From contig OZ241380.1 in NCBI GenBank assembly GCA_965200765.1, positions 992,001-1,056,000 on the forward strand: 64,000 bases of DNA, read 5' to 3'. The notes under the pieces were generated by a model. It did no database searches and had not been told where the DNA came from. It saw only the letters and a list, made by a program, of their open reading frames with translations. Positions 44,835 through 54,766 of the stretch are shown piece by piece. This DNA comes from G965200765 sp965200765 (GTDB taxonomy: Bacteria > Pseudomonadota > Gammaproteobacteria > Arenicellales > JAJDZL01). Every line of letters begins with the position of its first letter. Position 1 is the first letter of the stretch. The position numbers and the translations under genes are program-made.

Positions 44835-45548
44835 ATGGCAGAACCGAAGCCGGTCGACGTAGTGGATGACGATCTGGATCTCTCTACGTTATCTGATGAA
44901 GAACTGGTTGAACAGATGCATGATGATCTGTACGACGGTCTGAAAGAAGAAATCGAAGAAGGTACGCGAATACTACTGGAGCGCGGCTGGGAACCCTATA
45001 CGGTACTTCAGGATGCACTGGTCGAAGGCATGCGTATCGTCGGAATCGACTTTCGAGACGGAATTTTGTTCGTTCCGGAAGTATTGATGTCTGCAAATGC
45101 AATGAAGGGGGGCATGGCCATACTTCGTCCCTTGCTTGCTGAAACCGGTGCTCCGACGATCGGAAAAATGGTCATTGGCACGGTCAAGGGCGATATTCAT
45201 GATATCGGCAAAAATCTTGTGGCAATGATGCTGGAAGGGGCCGGTTTCGAGGTAATCAACATTGGCATCAACAATCCGGTCGAGAACTATATGGATGCCC
45301 TGAAAGAGCATCAGCCTGAATTGCTTGGCATGTCGGCTTTGTTGACCACAACCATGCCCTATATGAAGGTTGTCATTGATACACTGGTTGAGCAGGGTTT
45401 GCGTGAAGACCATGTTGTATTGGTTGGCGGTGCACCTTTGAATGAAGAGTTTGCCGAAGCGATTGGAGCAGATGCGTATTGTCGGGATGCCGCCGTTGCT
45501 GTTGAAACTGCCAAAGAATTCGTAACAAAATTGCGCCAGGCGGCGTAA
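44835..45548 (+). CDS. Corrinoid (B12-binding) methyl-carrier protein, MtgC/MttC-like
   Basis: Carries a methyl group on cobalt between a substrate methyltransferase and a pterin methyltransferase. An N-terminal cap of helices (about residues 20-105) is followed by the B12 domain with the cobalt-ligating DxHxxG motif at Asp120-Gly125 (GDIHDIGKNL). LLGMSALLTTTMPYMK and VLVGGAPLNEEFA follow. 237 aa is slightly longer than usual (~210), with an acidic leader. First gene of a run with the methyltetrahydrofolate methyltransferase and the activator. Confidence 0.93.
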   Translation: MAEPKPVDVVDDDLDLSTLSDEELVEQMHDDLYDGLKEEIEEGTRILLERGWEPYTVLQDALVEGMRIVGIDFRDGILFVPEVLMSANAMKGGMAILRPLLAETGAPTIGKMVIGTVKGDIHDIGKNLVAMMLEGAGFEVINIGINNPVENYMDALKEHQPELLGMSALLTTTMPYMKVVIDTLVEQGLREDHVVLVGGAPLNEEFAEAIGADAYCRDAAVAVETAKEFVTKLRQAA

Positions 45549-45566
45549 TGAAAAAAATCTGCTCCT

Positions 45567-46484
45567 GTGACTGAAACAATAGTCACATCTGCAACCAAAA
45601 CGGTTGTGATCAGTAATGAACGTCCGTTTTGCGTAATTGGTGAACGAATCAATCCCACCGGTCGCAAGTTACTGGCCGCGGAGATGAAAGTCGGCGATTA
45701 CAGCCGCGTAAAATCTGATGCACTTGCGCAAGTGGAAGCAGGTGCGCACATGCTGGATGTGAATGCAGGTATTCCACTGGCCGACGAGCCCAGAATTCTG
45801 GCAGAATCAATCGAGTTGGTTCAATCTCTCACCGACGTGCCAATTTCGATTGATTCTTCAATTGTGGCGGCACTGGAAGCCGGCTTGCAGGTATGCAAGG
45901 GCCGACCGCTTGTCAACTCGGTTACGGGTGAAGAAGAACGACTGGAAAGCGTGTTGCCTTTGGTGAAGAAGTACGATACTGCAGTGGTTGCCATATCGAA
46001 TGACGAAACTGGCATTTCAGAAGATCCAAATGTTCGTTTTGAGGTCGCAAAGAAGATCGTTGAGCGGGCAGAAGATTATGGCATCAAGCGATGTGATGTT
46101 GTTGTGGACCCGCTTGTGATGCCGATTGGTGCGATTGGTACGGCTGGCCGCCAGGTATTTGATATTGTTTATCGCTTGCGAAATGAGTTGAAGGTGAATA
46201 CCACTTGTGGAGCATCGAATATCAGTTTTGGCTTGCCCCACCGACAAGGACTGAATTCAGCATTTTTGACAATGGCAATCGGTGCAGGAATGACGTCTGC
46301 GATCACGAGCCCGTTGCATTCGGAAATCATGCATGCGATCATGGCGGCGAATGTTATGATGGGTACTGACCGGGAGTGCCGACAATGGATCAAAAAGTTT
46401 CGCGAACCACCAGCAGAGGGAAATGAAGTTTCTCAAAGTACCGGTCGAAGGGCAGGTAGTCGTCGCCGGCGTACCGTAGCGTAG
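45567..46484 (+). CDS. Methyltetrahydrofolate:corrinoid methyltransferase-type pterin-binding protein (MtgA-like)
   Basis: TIM-barrel of the MetH pterin-binding/MeTr family. GERINPTGRKLLAAEM, VDPLVMPIGA, MLDVNAGIPLADE, VPISIDSSIVAALEAGL and TTCGASNISFGLPHRQGLN are diagnostic. It most likely moves the methyl from the corrinoid protein to tetrahydrofolate, feeding one-carbon metabolism. Starts at GTG 45567, 18 bp after the corrinoid gene. The C-terminal ~20 residues are basic and unrelated to the fold. Confidence 0.9.
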   Translation: MTETIVTSATKTVVISNERPFCVIGERINPTGRKLLAAEMKVGDYSRVKSDALAQVEAGAHMLDVNAGIPLADEPRILAESIELVQSLTDVPISIDSSIVAALEAGLQVCKGRPLVNSVTGEEERLESVLPLVKKYDTAVVAISNDETGISEDPNVRFEVAKKIVERAEDYGIKRCDVVVDPLVMPIGAIGTAGRQVFDIVYRLRNELKVNTTCGASNISFGLPHRQGLNSAFLTMAIGAGMTSAITSPLHSEIMHAIMAANVMMGTDRECRQWIKKFREPPAEGNEVSQSTGRRAGSRRRRTVA

Positions 46485-46579
46485 TATTGAGAGACCTCCT
46501 TGGTAGCATTCTGAAACTCAAGACAGGTAGTTTATCCACCTGATTATTCAATCCAAATTAGCCTTTCGGAGACCTGTTC

Positions 46580-48595
46580 GTGCAAACCCACGCTGATGCA
46601 ATGGTCGTTTTCACACCGTCCGGGCGGCGAGGGCGATTCGCAACCGGCACAACCATATTGCAAGCGGCCCGCGCCCTGGGTGTCGATCTGGATTCCGTTT
46701 GCGGCGGCCGTGCCATGTGTGGTCGCTGTCAAATCAAATTGAGTTTGGGTTCATTTGCCAAGCATGGTGTAGAGTCGTTACCGGAGCATTTGTCGGAGTT
46801 CAGCAGTCTGGAAACTGAGTATTCCAAGACCAATGAACTCAGGGATGATCGACGCCTCGGCTGTTCAGTTCGAATTCTTGGCGATGTAGTCATCGACGTC
46901 CCGCCGGACAGTCAGGTGCACCGGCAGGTAATCCGCAAGCGCGCGGAAGTGCATGCCATAAATTTGGACCCGGTCGTGCGTTTGTACTATGTTGAAGTGC
47001 AAGAGCCGAACATGCAGGATCCGGTAGGGGACTTGCAACGGTTGAAAGATGCACTGACCTTTGAGTGGCGACTCGAAAACCTGTCTTGCGACCTTGTGCA
47101 ACTTCAGAATTTGCAACAAGCATTGCGTACCGGCGAGTGGAAAGTGACAGTCGCAGTTCACGACGGTTCTCACATCGTCGCAGTTTGGCCCGGATTTCGT
47201 GACGATGCGTACGGCTTGGCAATTGATGTCGGTTCAACCACTGTTGCAGCGCATCTGTGCAATCTGTTGACAGGCGAGGTTGTTGCCTCGTCGGGATTGA
47301 TGAATCCTCAAATTCGATTTGGCGAAGACTTGATGAGCCGGGTTTCCTATTTGATGATGAATCCCGGTGGTGAAAAGTCCATGACCGAGGAGGTTCGCAA
47401 AGCCATTCAGAAACTGACTGTAGAAGTTTGCCAGATGCATGGAATATCAACGGAGCATGTACTGGACATGGTATTTGTCGGGAATCCGATTATGCATCAT
47501 CTGTTGCTGGGAATCAGTCCGATTGAACTGGGTGGTGCGCCATTTGCCTTGGCTACGGATGAAGCTGTGGATATCTGGGCGAATGAATTGGATTTAAGTA
47601 TTCACTCGAATGCGCGCGCATTCGTGTTGCCCTGCATTGCAGGGCATGTGGGAGCTGATACTGCCGGAATGATACTTTCGGAACAACCGCATTTGCACGA
47701 TAATGTAATGTTGCTGGTTGATGTTGGTACCAATGCAGAAATTGTGCTGGGGAACCGGCACCGCATGCTGGCGGCATCCAGTCCGACTGGACCAGCATTT
47801 GAAGGCGCTCAGATCAGTGGTGGTCAGCGCGCCGCACCTGGTGCCATTGAAAGAGTACGAATTGACCCTGACACTTTGGAACCCAGGTTCAAGGTGATTG
47901 GTTGTGACCACTGGTCAACAGACGAGGAGTTTTCCGAAGCGGTGAAAGAAGTAGGTGTGACGGGTATCTGTGGGTCCGGAATCATTGAAGTGATTGCTGA
48001 AATGTATTTGACCGGTGTAATTGACACGAATGGAGTGATTCAAGGCGAATTGAGTGCGAAGACTCAACATGTGATTGCAGAAGGCCGCACTTATTCCTAT
48101 GTCCTGAATCATTCAAAACCTGAGATTCGTATCACCCAGAACGATGTACGCGCAATCCAGCTTGCCAAGGCCGCGCTGTATGCCGGAATTCGATTGCTGA
48201 TGGACCGAATGGACATTGATGAAGTCGATTCAATTCGACTTGCTGGCGCATTTGGCAGTCACATTGATGTCAAGTACGCGATGATTCTGGGCTTGATTCC
48301 GGACTGTGATCTGGCGCGAGTAACTGCGGCCGGCAATGCGGCTGGTACAGGTGCCCGGATTGCATTGCTGGATCGTACATCACGCGAAGAAATTACCCAG
48401 ATTGTTCGCGGCGTGGAAAAAGTTGAAACGGCTGTTGAACCCAAATTTCAAAATCACTTTGTTGACGCAATGGCTATTCCCCACAAGACAGCGAGTTACA
48501 AGCATCTGGTCAAAGCCGTCAAGTTGCCTGTTTCCAGTGGCGTAGCAGATGAGTCCGGACGAGGCCGAAAGCGACGACGAAGAGCATCCGGTTGA
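46580..48595 (+). CDS. ATP-dependent corrinoid activation protein (2Fe-2S plus ASKHA, RACo/DUF4445-like)
   Basis: Reactivates corrinoid proteins whose cobalt has oxidised to Co(II). The N-terminal ferredoxin domain has Cys41, Cys47, Cys50 (CGGRAMCGRC) and Cys95. A linker follows, then an ASKHA ATPase domain: AIDVGSTTVAAHL, VFVGNPIMHHLLLG, LLVDVGTNAEIVLG, TGPAFEGAQISGG, CGSGIIEVIAEM and LAGAFGSHID. 671 aa is normal. Start GTG with GGAGA upstream. The basic C-terminal tail resembles that of the preceding gene product. Its presence shows that the methyl-carrier system is meant to work in redox-challenging, probably oxic, conditions (inference). Confidence 0.9.
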   Translation: MQTHADAMVVFTPSGRRGRFATGTTILQAARALGVDLDSVCGGRAMCGRCQIKLSLGSFAKHGVESLPEHLSEFSSLETEYSKTNELRDDRRLGCSVRILGDVVIDVPPDSQVHRQVIRKRAEVHAINLDPVVRLYYVEVQEPNMQDPVGDLQRLKDALTFEWRLENLSCDLVQLQNLQQALRTGEWKVTVAVHDGSHIVAVWPGFRDDAYGLAIDVGSTTVAAHLCNLLTGEVVASSGLMNPQIRFGEDLMSRVSYLMMNPGGEKSMTEEVRKAIQKLTVEVCQMHGISTEHVLDMVFVGNPIMHHLLLGISPIELGGAPFALATDEAVDIWANELDLSIHSNARAFVLPCIAGHVGADTAGMILSEQPHLHDNVMLLVDVGTNAEIVLGNRHRMLAASSPTGPAFEGAQISGGQRAAPGAIERVRIDPDTLEPRFKVIGCDHWSTDEEFSEAVKEVGVTGICGSGIIEVIAEMYLTGVIDTNGVIQGELSAKTQHVIAEGRTYSYVLNHSKPEIRITQNDVRAIQLAKAALYAGIRLLMDRMDIDEVDSIRLAGAFGSHIDVKYAMILGLIPDCDLARVTAAGNAAGTGARIALLDRTSREEITQIVRGVEKVETAVEPKFQNHFVDAMAIPHKTASYKHLVKAVKLPVSSGVADESGRGRKRRRRASG

Positions 48596-48616
48596 ACTTG
48601 GACTTGAATCGGCGAA

Positions 48617-50050
48617 GTGAACGCTGAAATCATTATTGAAGGCGGTTCCATAGTTGATGGAACCGGCTCGCGTCCCTATTGCGCCGACCTCGCGATTCAG
48701 GCGGACCGGATTGCTGACATCGGAGACCTGAGTCACGTAGAAGCACAACGTCGAATTTGTGCAAAGGGCAGATTCATTGCTCCCGGGTTTATTGATGTGC
48801 ACACTCATGACGACCGTGCACTGATATCGACACCTGATATGATTTTCAAGATCAGTCAAGGTGTTACTACTGTGGTAACCGGGAATTGCGGAATAAGCGT
48901 CGCCCCTCCGCATAACGGACCTCCGCCTATGCCGATTCGATTGCTTGGCGGACCCGATTGGGACATGCTGGATTCCACCAAGTCGTATGTGTCGAAACTT
49001 TCGGATGAACCGCCAGCGATAAACTCTGTAACACTGGTTGGCCATACGACGCTTCGAATTGCAACCATGGACCGGCTGGACCGACCGGCTACCAAACGGG
49101 AAATTCTGGAAATGGAGCGACTGGTTGCACAGTCTGTGGAGGATGGATGCATCGGATTTAGCACTGGTCTGGAATATCCGCCGGCGATAGCATCGTCAAC
49201 CGAAGAAGTAATTCATTTGGCGAAATGCGCTTCACGGTTGGGTGGCATCTATACAACACATATGCGCAACGAAAACAATGATGTGGACAAGTCCATTGAC
49301 GAGACTGTGAAAATCGCTGACGAAGCGAATATTCGAACTGTCATTTCGCATCACAAAACCTGTGGAAAAAGAAACTGGGGTCGAACTCGGGAGACACTCC
49401 GGCAAATTACCGAAGCACAGAAAATCGTTGAGCTGGCTCTGGATGTTTATCCGTACACCGCCAGCTCAAAACCGCTTGATATCAATGATATCCCTTTGGC
49501 GGAACGAATTTTGTTGACGTGGTGCGGTCCGTACCCGGAATTGGCAGGTGCCGAGTTTCGCGAAGTTTGTAAACGCTGGGGAGTCAGTGCTAGCGAAGCT
49601 GTGGAAAGACTATCGCCGGCAGGTGCCAACTACTTTCAGATTGACGAAGAAGACTTGCGACGCATATTGGTGTTCCCCACATCCATGATTGGTTCTGACG
49701 GAATGCCCGGAGAGGACGTTACGCATCCACGTCTCTGGGGAACATTTCCGCGTATATTGGGGCAGTACTGCCGGGAGCTGAAATTGTTTTCAATTGAAAA
49801 GGCAATTGAAAAAATGACGGGATTGCCCGCGCAGATCTATAGATTGAAGAATCGGGGACTGCTCAAGAAGAACATGTTTGCCGACATTGTAATTTTTGAT
49901 CCGGAATCAGTCATCGACAATGCGCAGTATCACGCTCCTGAACAACTGTCTTCAGGCATAGATCAGGTGTTTGTCAACGGGCAATTGGTGTATTCGAATC
50001 GCGAATGGTCCGGAAAGCGTCCAGGACGTTTGATTACCTTGGCAGATTAG
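48617..50050 (+). CDS. N-acyl-D-amino-acid deacylase family amidohydrolase
   Basis: Amidohydrolase-superfamily enzyme of the D-aminoacylase type. Metal ligands: PGFIDVHTHDDRA, GNCGISV, FSTGLEYPP, THMRNE and ISHHKTCG, with the late Asp in MIGSDGMPG. 477 aa is normal. It starts at GTG 48617 right after the corrinoid activator and may share its transcript. It could release an amino acid or deacylate an N-acylated intermediate; hydantoin- or D-amino-acid substrates are alternatives. Its end overlaps the regulator gene on the other strand. Confidence 0.87.
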   Translation: MNAEIIIEGGSIVDGTGSRPYCADLAIQADRIADIGDLSHVEAQRRICAKGRFIAPGFIDVHTHDDRALISTPDMIFKISQGVTTVVTGNCGISVAPPHNGPPPMPIRLLGGPDWDMLDSTKSYVSKLSDEPPAINSVTLVGHTTLRIATMDRLDRPATKREILEMERLVAQSVEDGCIGFSTGLEYPPAIASSTEEVIHLAKCASRLGGIYTTHMRNENNDVDKSIDETVKIADEANIRTVISHHKTCGKRNWGRTRETLRQITEAQKIVELALDVYPYTASSKPLDINDIPLAERILLTWCGPYPELAGAEFREVCKRWGVSASEAVERLSPAGANYFQIDEEDLRRILVFPTSMIGSDGMPGEDVTHPRLWGTFPRILGQYCRELKLFSIEKAIEKMTGLPAQIYRLKNRGLLKKNMFADIVIFDPESVIDNAQYHAPEQLSSGIDQVFVNGQLVYSNREWSGKRPGRLITLAD

Positions 50051-51096
50051 AAATTTGTAGCCGAAGGAGCCTGTGCTACCGAGGATATCATGTCGCTGAT
50101 GCTCTGCGAGGGAACCGTAACCGCTTCTCGTCCCCGAGATCGTTCTTCACTCGGAGAAATTCCATAATAGTCTCTGTAGCACTTGCTAAAGTGAGGTGCT
50201 GAAACAAACCCGCAAGCCAGACTGATTTCCATAATCGACTTGGTTGTAAAGTGCAGAAGTTGCCGTGCTTTGTTCAATCGAAGCGACAAGTAGTAGCGAG
50301 TTGGTGATACATTGAGATATTTCAAGAACAAGCGTTGGACCTGCCGGCGCGACAGTTTCACATGCCTTGCCAGATCCGTGAGACTGAGCGGATCTTCGAT
50401 GTTGGATTCCATCAGTGCAACCAACGACACGAGATGTGGCCGATTGGTACCAAGTTGATACTGCAGTGGAATTTTTTGCTTGTCGTATCTGTCTCTGATG
50501 TGTTCGCACAGAAGCTCGTCCGAGATTTGCGATGCCAATTCTCGACCGTGCAGTTGATGAATGATACCTACGATCATGTCAAGCGGTGCCTGGCCGCCAG
50601 AACATGTGAATCGGCCACCGTCAATTTCAAACAACTGTGGTGTGATCAACAAGTCAGGAAACTCCTCTCTCATGACATCGATGATTTCCCAATGTACGGT
50701 GCATCGAACATTATGGAGTAGTTCAGATTTTGCAAGAAGGTAAGTACCGGTGCACAATGCACCCAATGGAAGTCCGCGGCTTGCCTGCTTGCGTAGCCAA
50801 TTGATTACGACTTCATTTTTTGAATGAACGTCAATGTTCATGCCACCGCAGACAAACAAAATGTCCAGTTTGCCGCTGTAATCCAACCCCCCGGCTGGCA
50901 GGGTGACAATTCCATTGCTGGCGGCGACTGGCTGAGCATTTTCCGTCAACATGGTCCAGCTGTACAGATTGCGCGAACTCATCCGATTCGCCATTCGCAA
51001 CGGTTCAACCGCGGAAGAAACAGCGATCATGGAATATTCCGGCAATAATAAAAAACCGAAGGACAAAGGTCTGGCTTCATTTAACCCGAGATGCAT
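50047..51096 (-). CDS. GlxA/GbdR-family AraC-type regulator (DJ-1/PfpI-like sensor plus HTH)
   Basis: 349 residues. The N-terminal amidotransferase-like sensor domain (FGFLLLPEYSMIAVSSAVEPLR) has a Cys in LPLGALCTGTYLLAKS. The C-terminal AraC HTH pair (LSLTDLARHVKLSRRQVQRL and SIMEISLACGFVSAPHFSKCY) ends in YGISPSEER. Characterised relatives include GbdR (glycine betaine), CdhR (carnitine) and SouR (sarcosine) of Pseudomonas. With corrinoid methyl transfer genes on both sides it is a good candidate regulator of quaternary amine use (inference). Confidence 0.85.
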   Translation of the reverse strand: MHLGLNEARPLSFGFLLLPEYSMIAVSSAVEPLRMANRMSSRNLYSWTMLTENAQPVAASNGIVTLPAGGLDYSGKLDILFVCGGMNIDVHSKNEVVINWLRKQASRGLPLGALCTGTYLLAKSELLHNVRCTVHWEIIDVMREEFPDLLITPQLFEIDGGRFTCSGGQAPLDMIVGIIHQLHGRELASQISDELLCEHIRDRYDKQKIPLQYQLGTNRPHLVSLVALMESNIEDPLSLTDLARHVKLSRRQVQRLFLKYLNVSPTRYYLSLRLNKARQLLHFTTKSIMEISLACGFVSAPHFSKCYRDYYGISPSEERSRGREAVTVPSQSISDMISSVAQAPSATNF

Positions 51097-51231
51097 CGAT
51101 GACTCCCAAATTTCTGTAAATTACCTGTTTTGTCATAGCTATTCGATTGAGTGCAGTAATACTACATCATATCAATTACATTTCAAAGGAAAAGAATTCG
51201 ATGTCAGTTGAATTTCGGAGCACTTTTTGTG

Positions 51232-53199
51232 TTACACCTCACTGCGAGCTGTGGCAGTAATTCTTGATTCGACAAAAAGGGACGCGTCAATACCAACTCT
51301 GACGATGTTGTCATGCCGCTCAATCGTCAATTTCGGTTTGACAGCATTCGAATCCTGTGCTCGCTTGAGAGCAATTGAAGACAGGATTTCCTGTACAAAT
51401 TCGGCGGCGATTTCGAGTTTGTTGAAATCTTTGATCCCACGCGGTGTGTGTGCCCGGTACACACCTTCTTGTGGTGAAGTGACGAGTCCCCCGACGCGTT
51501 GTGAAATACCGCCGGCCACGGTACCGACCGCATTGCCGACTTCAAAGTATTCGGGAATAATTAGTTTAGTATTCAATTTCCGGGCAACTTCATGGTAAAA
51601 ATAATGCGACGGTGCACCTACTACAGCAAGCTGACCACTGATGGAAATTTGAATATTCAATAAGTCAGATGTTGAATCTTGCAATGCCAGGTCGAGCAAA
51701 TTCGGATCGATAACCGGCGGTGAATTTCCCTGAGATTCGGATGCAAGAACGGCTTTCATCACGGCTTCGCAAGTTTGTCTGACTACGGCCTCGACCACGG
51801 CTTCGCAGAATTCATTTGTACTGTTCCAAAGCGGTTTGGCACCGCGGATGAAACCTCGCGTCCAGATACTGGCACCGAGCACGGATGCTTCCTTGGACCA
51901 GCGTTGCACTTTACCAAGTGCATGCAATGCGTCAGTCGGTGTAAATGTAGATAACGTTGCCAATCCCAGGTTGCGAAGTCGGCCAAAAGCCCGGAACAGA
52001 TGCAAATCCTTGAATAATTCCTCGTATGCAACAGGACCGCCTTCTAACAGCGCCCACAGTTTTGCCTCACTTCTGCCAAGTTGGGCGGTATGTACCAAAT
52101 TTCTCCGTCTGACTGCAAAACTGCCTTGGTATTCTGAAACTGCACGGTCCAGTTGATCCTTGAGTACGGCAATGATTTCCGGATAACGCTTTGTAAGGGA
52201 GCATAACGGTATAGCTCGTTGCGGTCCAACTCGTACGGGTTTGGTGACTGAAACCTCGCTGTCCCCACCAATCCCGACGGTATACGCGTCTACCGCTTCA
52301 ACGAATGTTCTGAATCCGCCTACCGTTGCACCGCGGCGTGAAATATTTGGTACTCCATTCACTACGGTTGCAATGTCCGTGGTTGTGCCTCCAATATCTG
52401 AAACTACACTGACTTTCGATTTTGCCAGATGACATGCACCGACAATGCTGGCCGCGGGTCCCGAGAGAATGGTTTCAACGGGTCGTTGAATCGCCAGGTC
52501 AGCACCAATCATTGAGCCGTCACCCTTGACTACCATCAGTGGCGAAGTAATGTTGCGATTTCTCAATTCGGTTTTGACAGAGTGAATCAGCTCGGATATC
52601 GGAGCAATCAAGCGTGCATTCAATACAGCTGTCATGGCCCGCCGAGGGCTGTCCAGTTCAGCGGTTAGTTCAAAACTGCATGTAACCGGCTTTTGCGTCA
52701 ATTCCAGTATCAAATCTCGAATTGCAATCTCATGCTCAGAATTACGGACAGAGAAAATTCCGGCGACTGCGAACGCACTCACAGAATTTTTATGCCGCTC
52801 AATTGCTTGCCGTGCAAATGCAATATCAAGTTCTTGTGCTTCCTCGCCCAAGGCGGTATGCCCACCCTTGATAAACTCTACCGGGGCATCGCCTAGTGAA
52901 TTTTTCAAACCAGAACGCTTTAACGACGTATGATCGTGTCCGATCAATAGCAAACATACCGAACCACCATGGCCTTCAACGATTGCATTGGTTGCCAAGG
53001 TTGTGGATAGCGAAGTAAAATCAACAGCATCAGACAAAACAGTCCCCTCGTCTGCATTAATTTTCTCAATCACATTCTTGATGCAAATTCCAAGATCATG
53101 GTGAGTTGTCAAAGCTTTTGCCGACCGTACAATGCCTTTTTCCGGATCGTACAGGACTGCATCGGTATAGGTACCGCCAGTGTCAATTCCCAGTCGCAT
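51232..53199 (-). CDS. Hydantoinase/oxoprolinase A-subunit family protein
   Basis: ASKHA-fold HyuA-like protein of 655 residues from the ATG at 53199. N-domain MRLGIDTGGTYTDAVLYD and STTLATNAIVEGHGG; main domain VKGDGSMIGADLAIQRPVET, SGPAASIVGACHL and SDIGGTTTDIATV. It hydrolyses cyclic imides or lactams in an ATP-dependent way in known members. No B subunit is adjacent, so it may act alone. It lies between the DapA-family gene (divergent) and the regulator (same strand). Confidence 0.85.
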   Translation of the reverse strand: MRLGIDTGGTYTDAVLYDPEKGIVRSAKALTTHHDLGICIKNVIEKINADEGTVLSDAVDFTSLSTTLATNAIVEGHGGSVCLLLIGHDHTSLKRSGLKNSLGDAPVEFIKGGHTALGEEAQELDIAFARQAIERHKNSVSAFAVAGIFSVRNSEHEIAIRDLILELTQKPVTCSFELTAELDSPRRAMTAVLNARLIAPISELIHSVKTELRNRNITSPLMVVKGDGSMIGADLAIQRPVETILSGPAASIVGACHLAKSKVSVVSDIGGTTTDIATVVNGVPNISRRGATVGGFRTFVEAVDAYTVGIGGDSEVSVTKPVRVGPQRAIPLCSLTKRYPEIIAVLKDQLDRAVSEYQGSFAVRRRNLVHTAQLGRSEAKLWALLEGGPVAYEELFKDLHLFRAFGRLRNLGLATLSTFTPTDALHALGKVQRWSKEASVLGASIWTRGFIRGAKPLWNSTNEFCEAVVEAVVRQTCEAVMKAVLASESQGNSPPVIDPNLLDLALQDSTSDLLNIQISISGQLAVVGAPSHYFYHEVARKLNTKLIIPEYFEVGNAVGTVAGGISQRVGGLVTSPQEGVYRAHTPRGIKDFNKLEIAAEFVQEILSSIALKRAQDSNAVKPKLTIERHDNIVRVGIDASLFVESRITATARSEV

Positions 53200-53273
53200 G
53201 ATAGAGTACAATAGGTGTAAAACGCATTAATATACGCGAAATTCTTTATTTGGCTATCAAAAGATTTTCAGGC

Positions 53274-54233
53274 ATGAACCAAAAAATTTCCAACCACAGT
53301 TATGACGAAGTTTCAGGTGATCAATTCGTTAATTTTAACGGTATTTGGGCACCCGCGCTGACTCCTGTCAAAGACAATTACGATATAGACGGCAATCGAT
53401 TGATTCAGCACATTCACTGGTTGCTGGAAAATGGTTGCTCCGGGGTCGTGTTATTTGGCACGACTGGCGAAGCCGCTTCCTTTTCTGCAAGTGAACGAAT
53501 GTCCGCCCTGGAAACGGTGCTGGCTTCAGGCGTATCCCCGTCAAGAGTTATTGTCGGGAACGGATTTCCGTCAGCAACTGATACGATTGCCGTAACAAAC
53601 CACGCTTTGGCGCAAGGTTGCACAGGTGTATTGATGGTGCCGCCATTCTTTTTCAAGGAACTACCGGAAGACGCATTGGTTCAGAGTTATCGATATGTTT
53701 TTGACGAGGTAGATTCACCTGATCTCAGAGTATTGTTGTACCATTATCCAAAAATGAGTGCAGTCCCGATTACTCATGGCTTGATTGATGCGTTGCTGGA
53801 TTCGCATTGTGAATTGATTGCGGGTTTGAAGGACTCTAGTGGCGACTGGAGCAGTATTGGAGGATTCATCGAAAAATATCCCGAACTCTCTATATTTCCG
53901 GGGTCAGATGAGCATTTGTTGCATGGGCTGTTAGCTGGTGGAGTAGGGACGATAACCGCTACTGCAGATGTTAACCCTGCGGGAATTCGCAAGGTTTATG
54001 ATATTTGGGAAGCAGGTGACAGTGCTGAAAATGCTCAGGCAGATGCTTCGGCGATTCGTTCTACAATTTTTCAATATCCTTTGGCACCAGCGTTGAAAGC
54101 TATCCATGCGTTCTTCAGAAAGGATACTGCTTGGGCAACTGTTCGTCCGCCCATGATACAGCTTTCAGAAACAGATACACATGAGTTGCTGGAAAGACTT
54201 GATGCGTATGGTTTCAGACTGCCCGGAATTTAG
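53274..54233 (+). CDS. DapA/N-acetylneuraminate lyase family aldolase or dehydratase
   Basis: Class I lyase barrel of 319 residues from the ATG at 53274 (a TTG at 53250 is possible). VVLFGTTGEAASFSASER, Tyr in LLYHYPKMSAVP, and Schiff-base Lys in IAGLKDSSGDW. It is not a typical DapA: the Tyr motif differs and context is catabolic. Relatives include lyases of 2-keto-3-deoxy acids and a deaminase of hydroxyproline breakdown. The exact reaction cannot be set. Confidence 0.83.
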   Translation: MNQKISNHSYDEVSGDQFVNFNGIWAPALTPVKDNYDIDGNRLIQHIHWLLENGCSGVVLFGTTGEAASFSASERMSALETVLASGVSPSRVIVGNGFPSATDTIAVTNHALAQGCTGVLMVPPFFFKELPEDALVQSYRYVFDEVDSPDLRVLLYHYPKMSAVPITHGLIDALLDSHCELIAGLKDSSGDWSSIGGFIEKYPELSIFPGSDEHLLHGLLAGGVGTITATADVNPAGIRKVYDIWEAGDSAENAQADASAIRSTIFQYPLAPALKAIHAFFRKDTAWATVRPPMIQLSETDTHELLERLDAYGFRLPGI

Positions 54234-54766
54234 GTTTTGCAGGTGAAACACTGAAACCACAAGATTCAATTCCAAGATTTCAGCTTATTCCGAAATCAAT
54301 ATACGGTGTGGTGCAACGGAAGGGAATTTTTTACAATCAGACATCACAGTTGAATTAACACAACCGTCTTGGAATGATGGATAGTTGTACAATGTATGAC
54401 AGTTTCGGGGGTATTCCGAGAAGTGTTCAGAAAATGGGGAGAGATGCCATTTCTCGCCAAATGTACTTACTCAGCTTTGGTTTACTCTTGATTCAGTTCG
54501 ACTTGGGGCAGGGAATAACTAGCTTGCTGATTTTTTGCAAGAACGAATTCATTGCTTGACAATGTGATGGTGAGCGGGTATAGTGTATTGGCAGTGATGG
54601 TAGCATTGATTTGATCTGTTGTGAATAGCGCAACATTTTGAGTTTTGTGTATAATCACTCAGGTTCTTGAACCGTTGCAGGCTCCAGAGGTTCGTATTGG
54701 ACTTGCTCGTCGTTCAAGAATGAACACATAGTTCAATTTTTCTTGATTACAGAATGTTTTATCGTT
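54234..54766. other. Intergenic region before the duplicated membrane coiled-coil gene
   Basis: About 530 bp. From roughly 54540 rightward it is the upstream part of a duplicated segment and carries a strong promoter (listed separately). The left part shows nothing recognisable. Confidence 0.45.
54556..54584 (+). promoter_or_regulatory. Consensus sigma-70 promoter, unit 1
   Basis: TTGACA (54556-54561), 17 bp spacer, TATAGT (54579-54584). This leaves a leader of about 175 nt before the ATG at 54767. The same element is kept in unit 2. Confidence 0.65.

Noticed and set aside
54374..54559. 61-codon frame in the gap before the duplication
   Set aside because: No ribosome-binding site or similarity; overlaps the start of the promoter segment.
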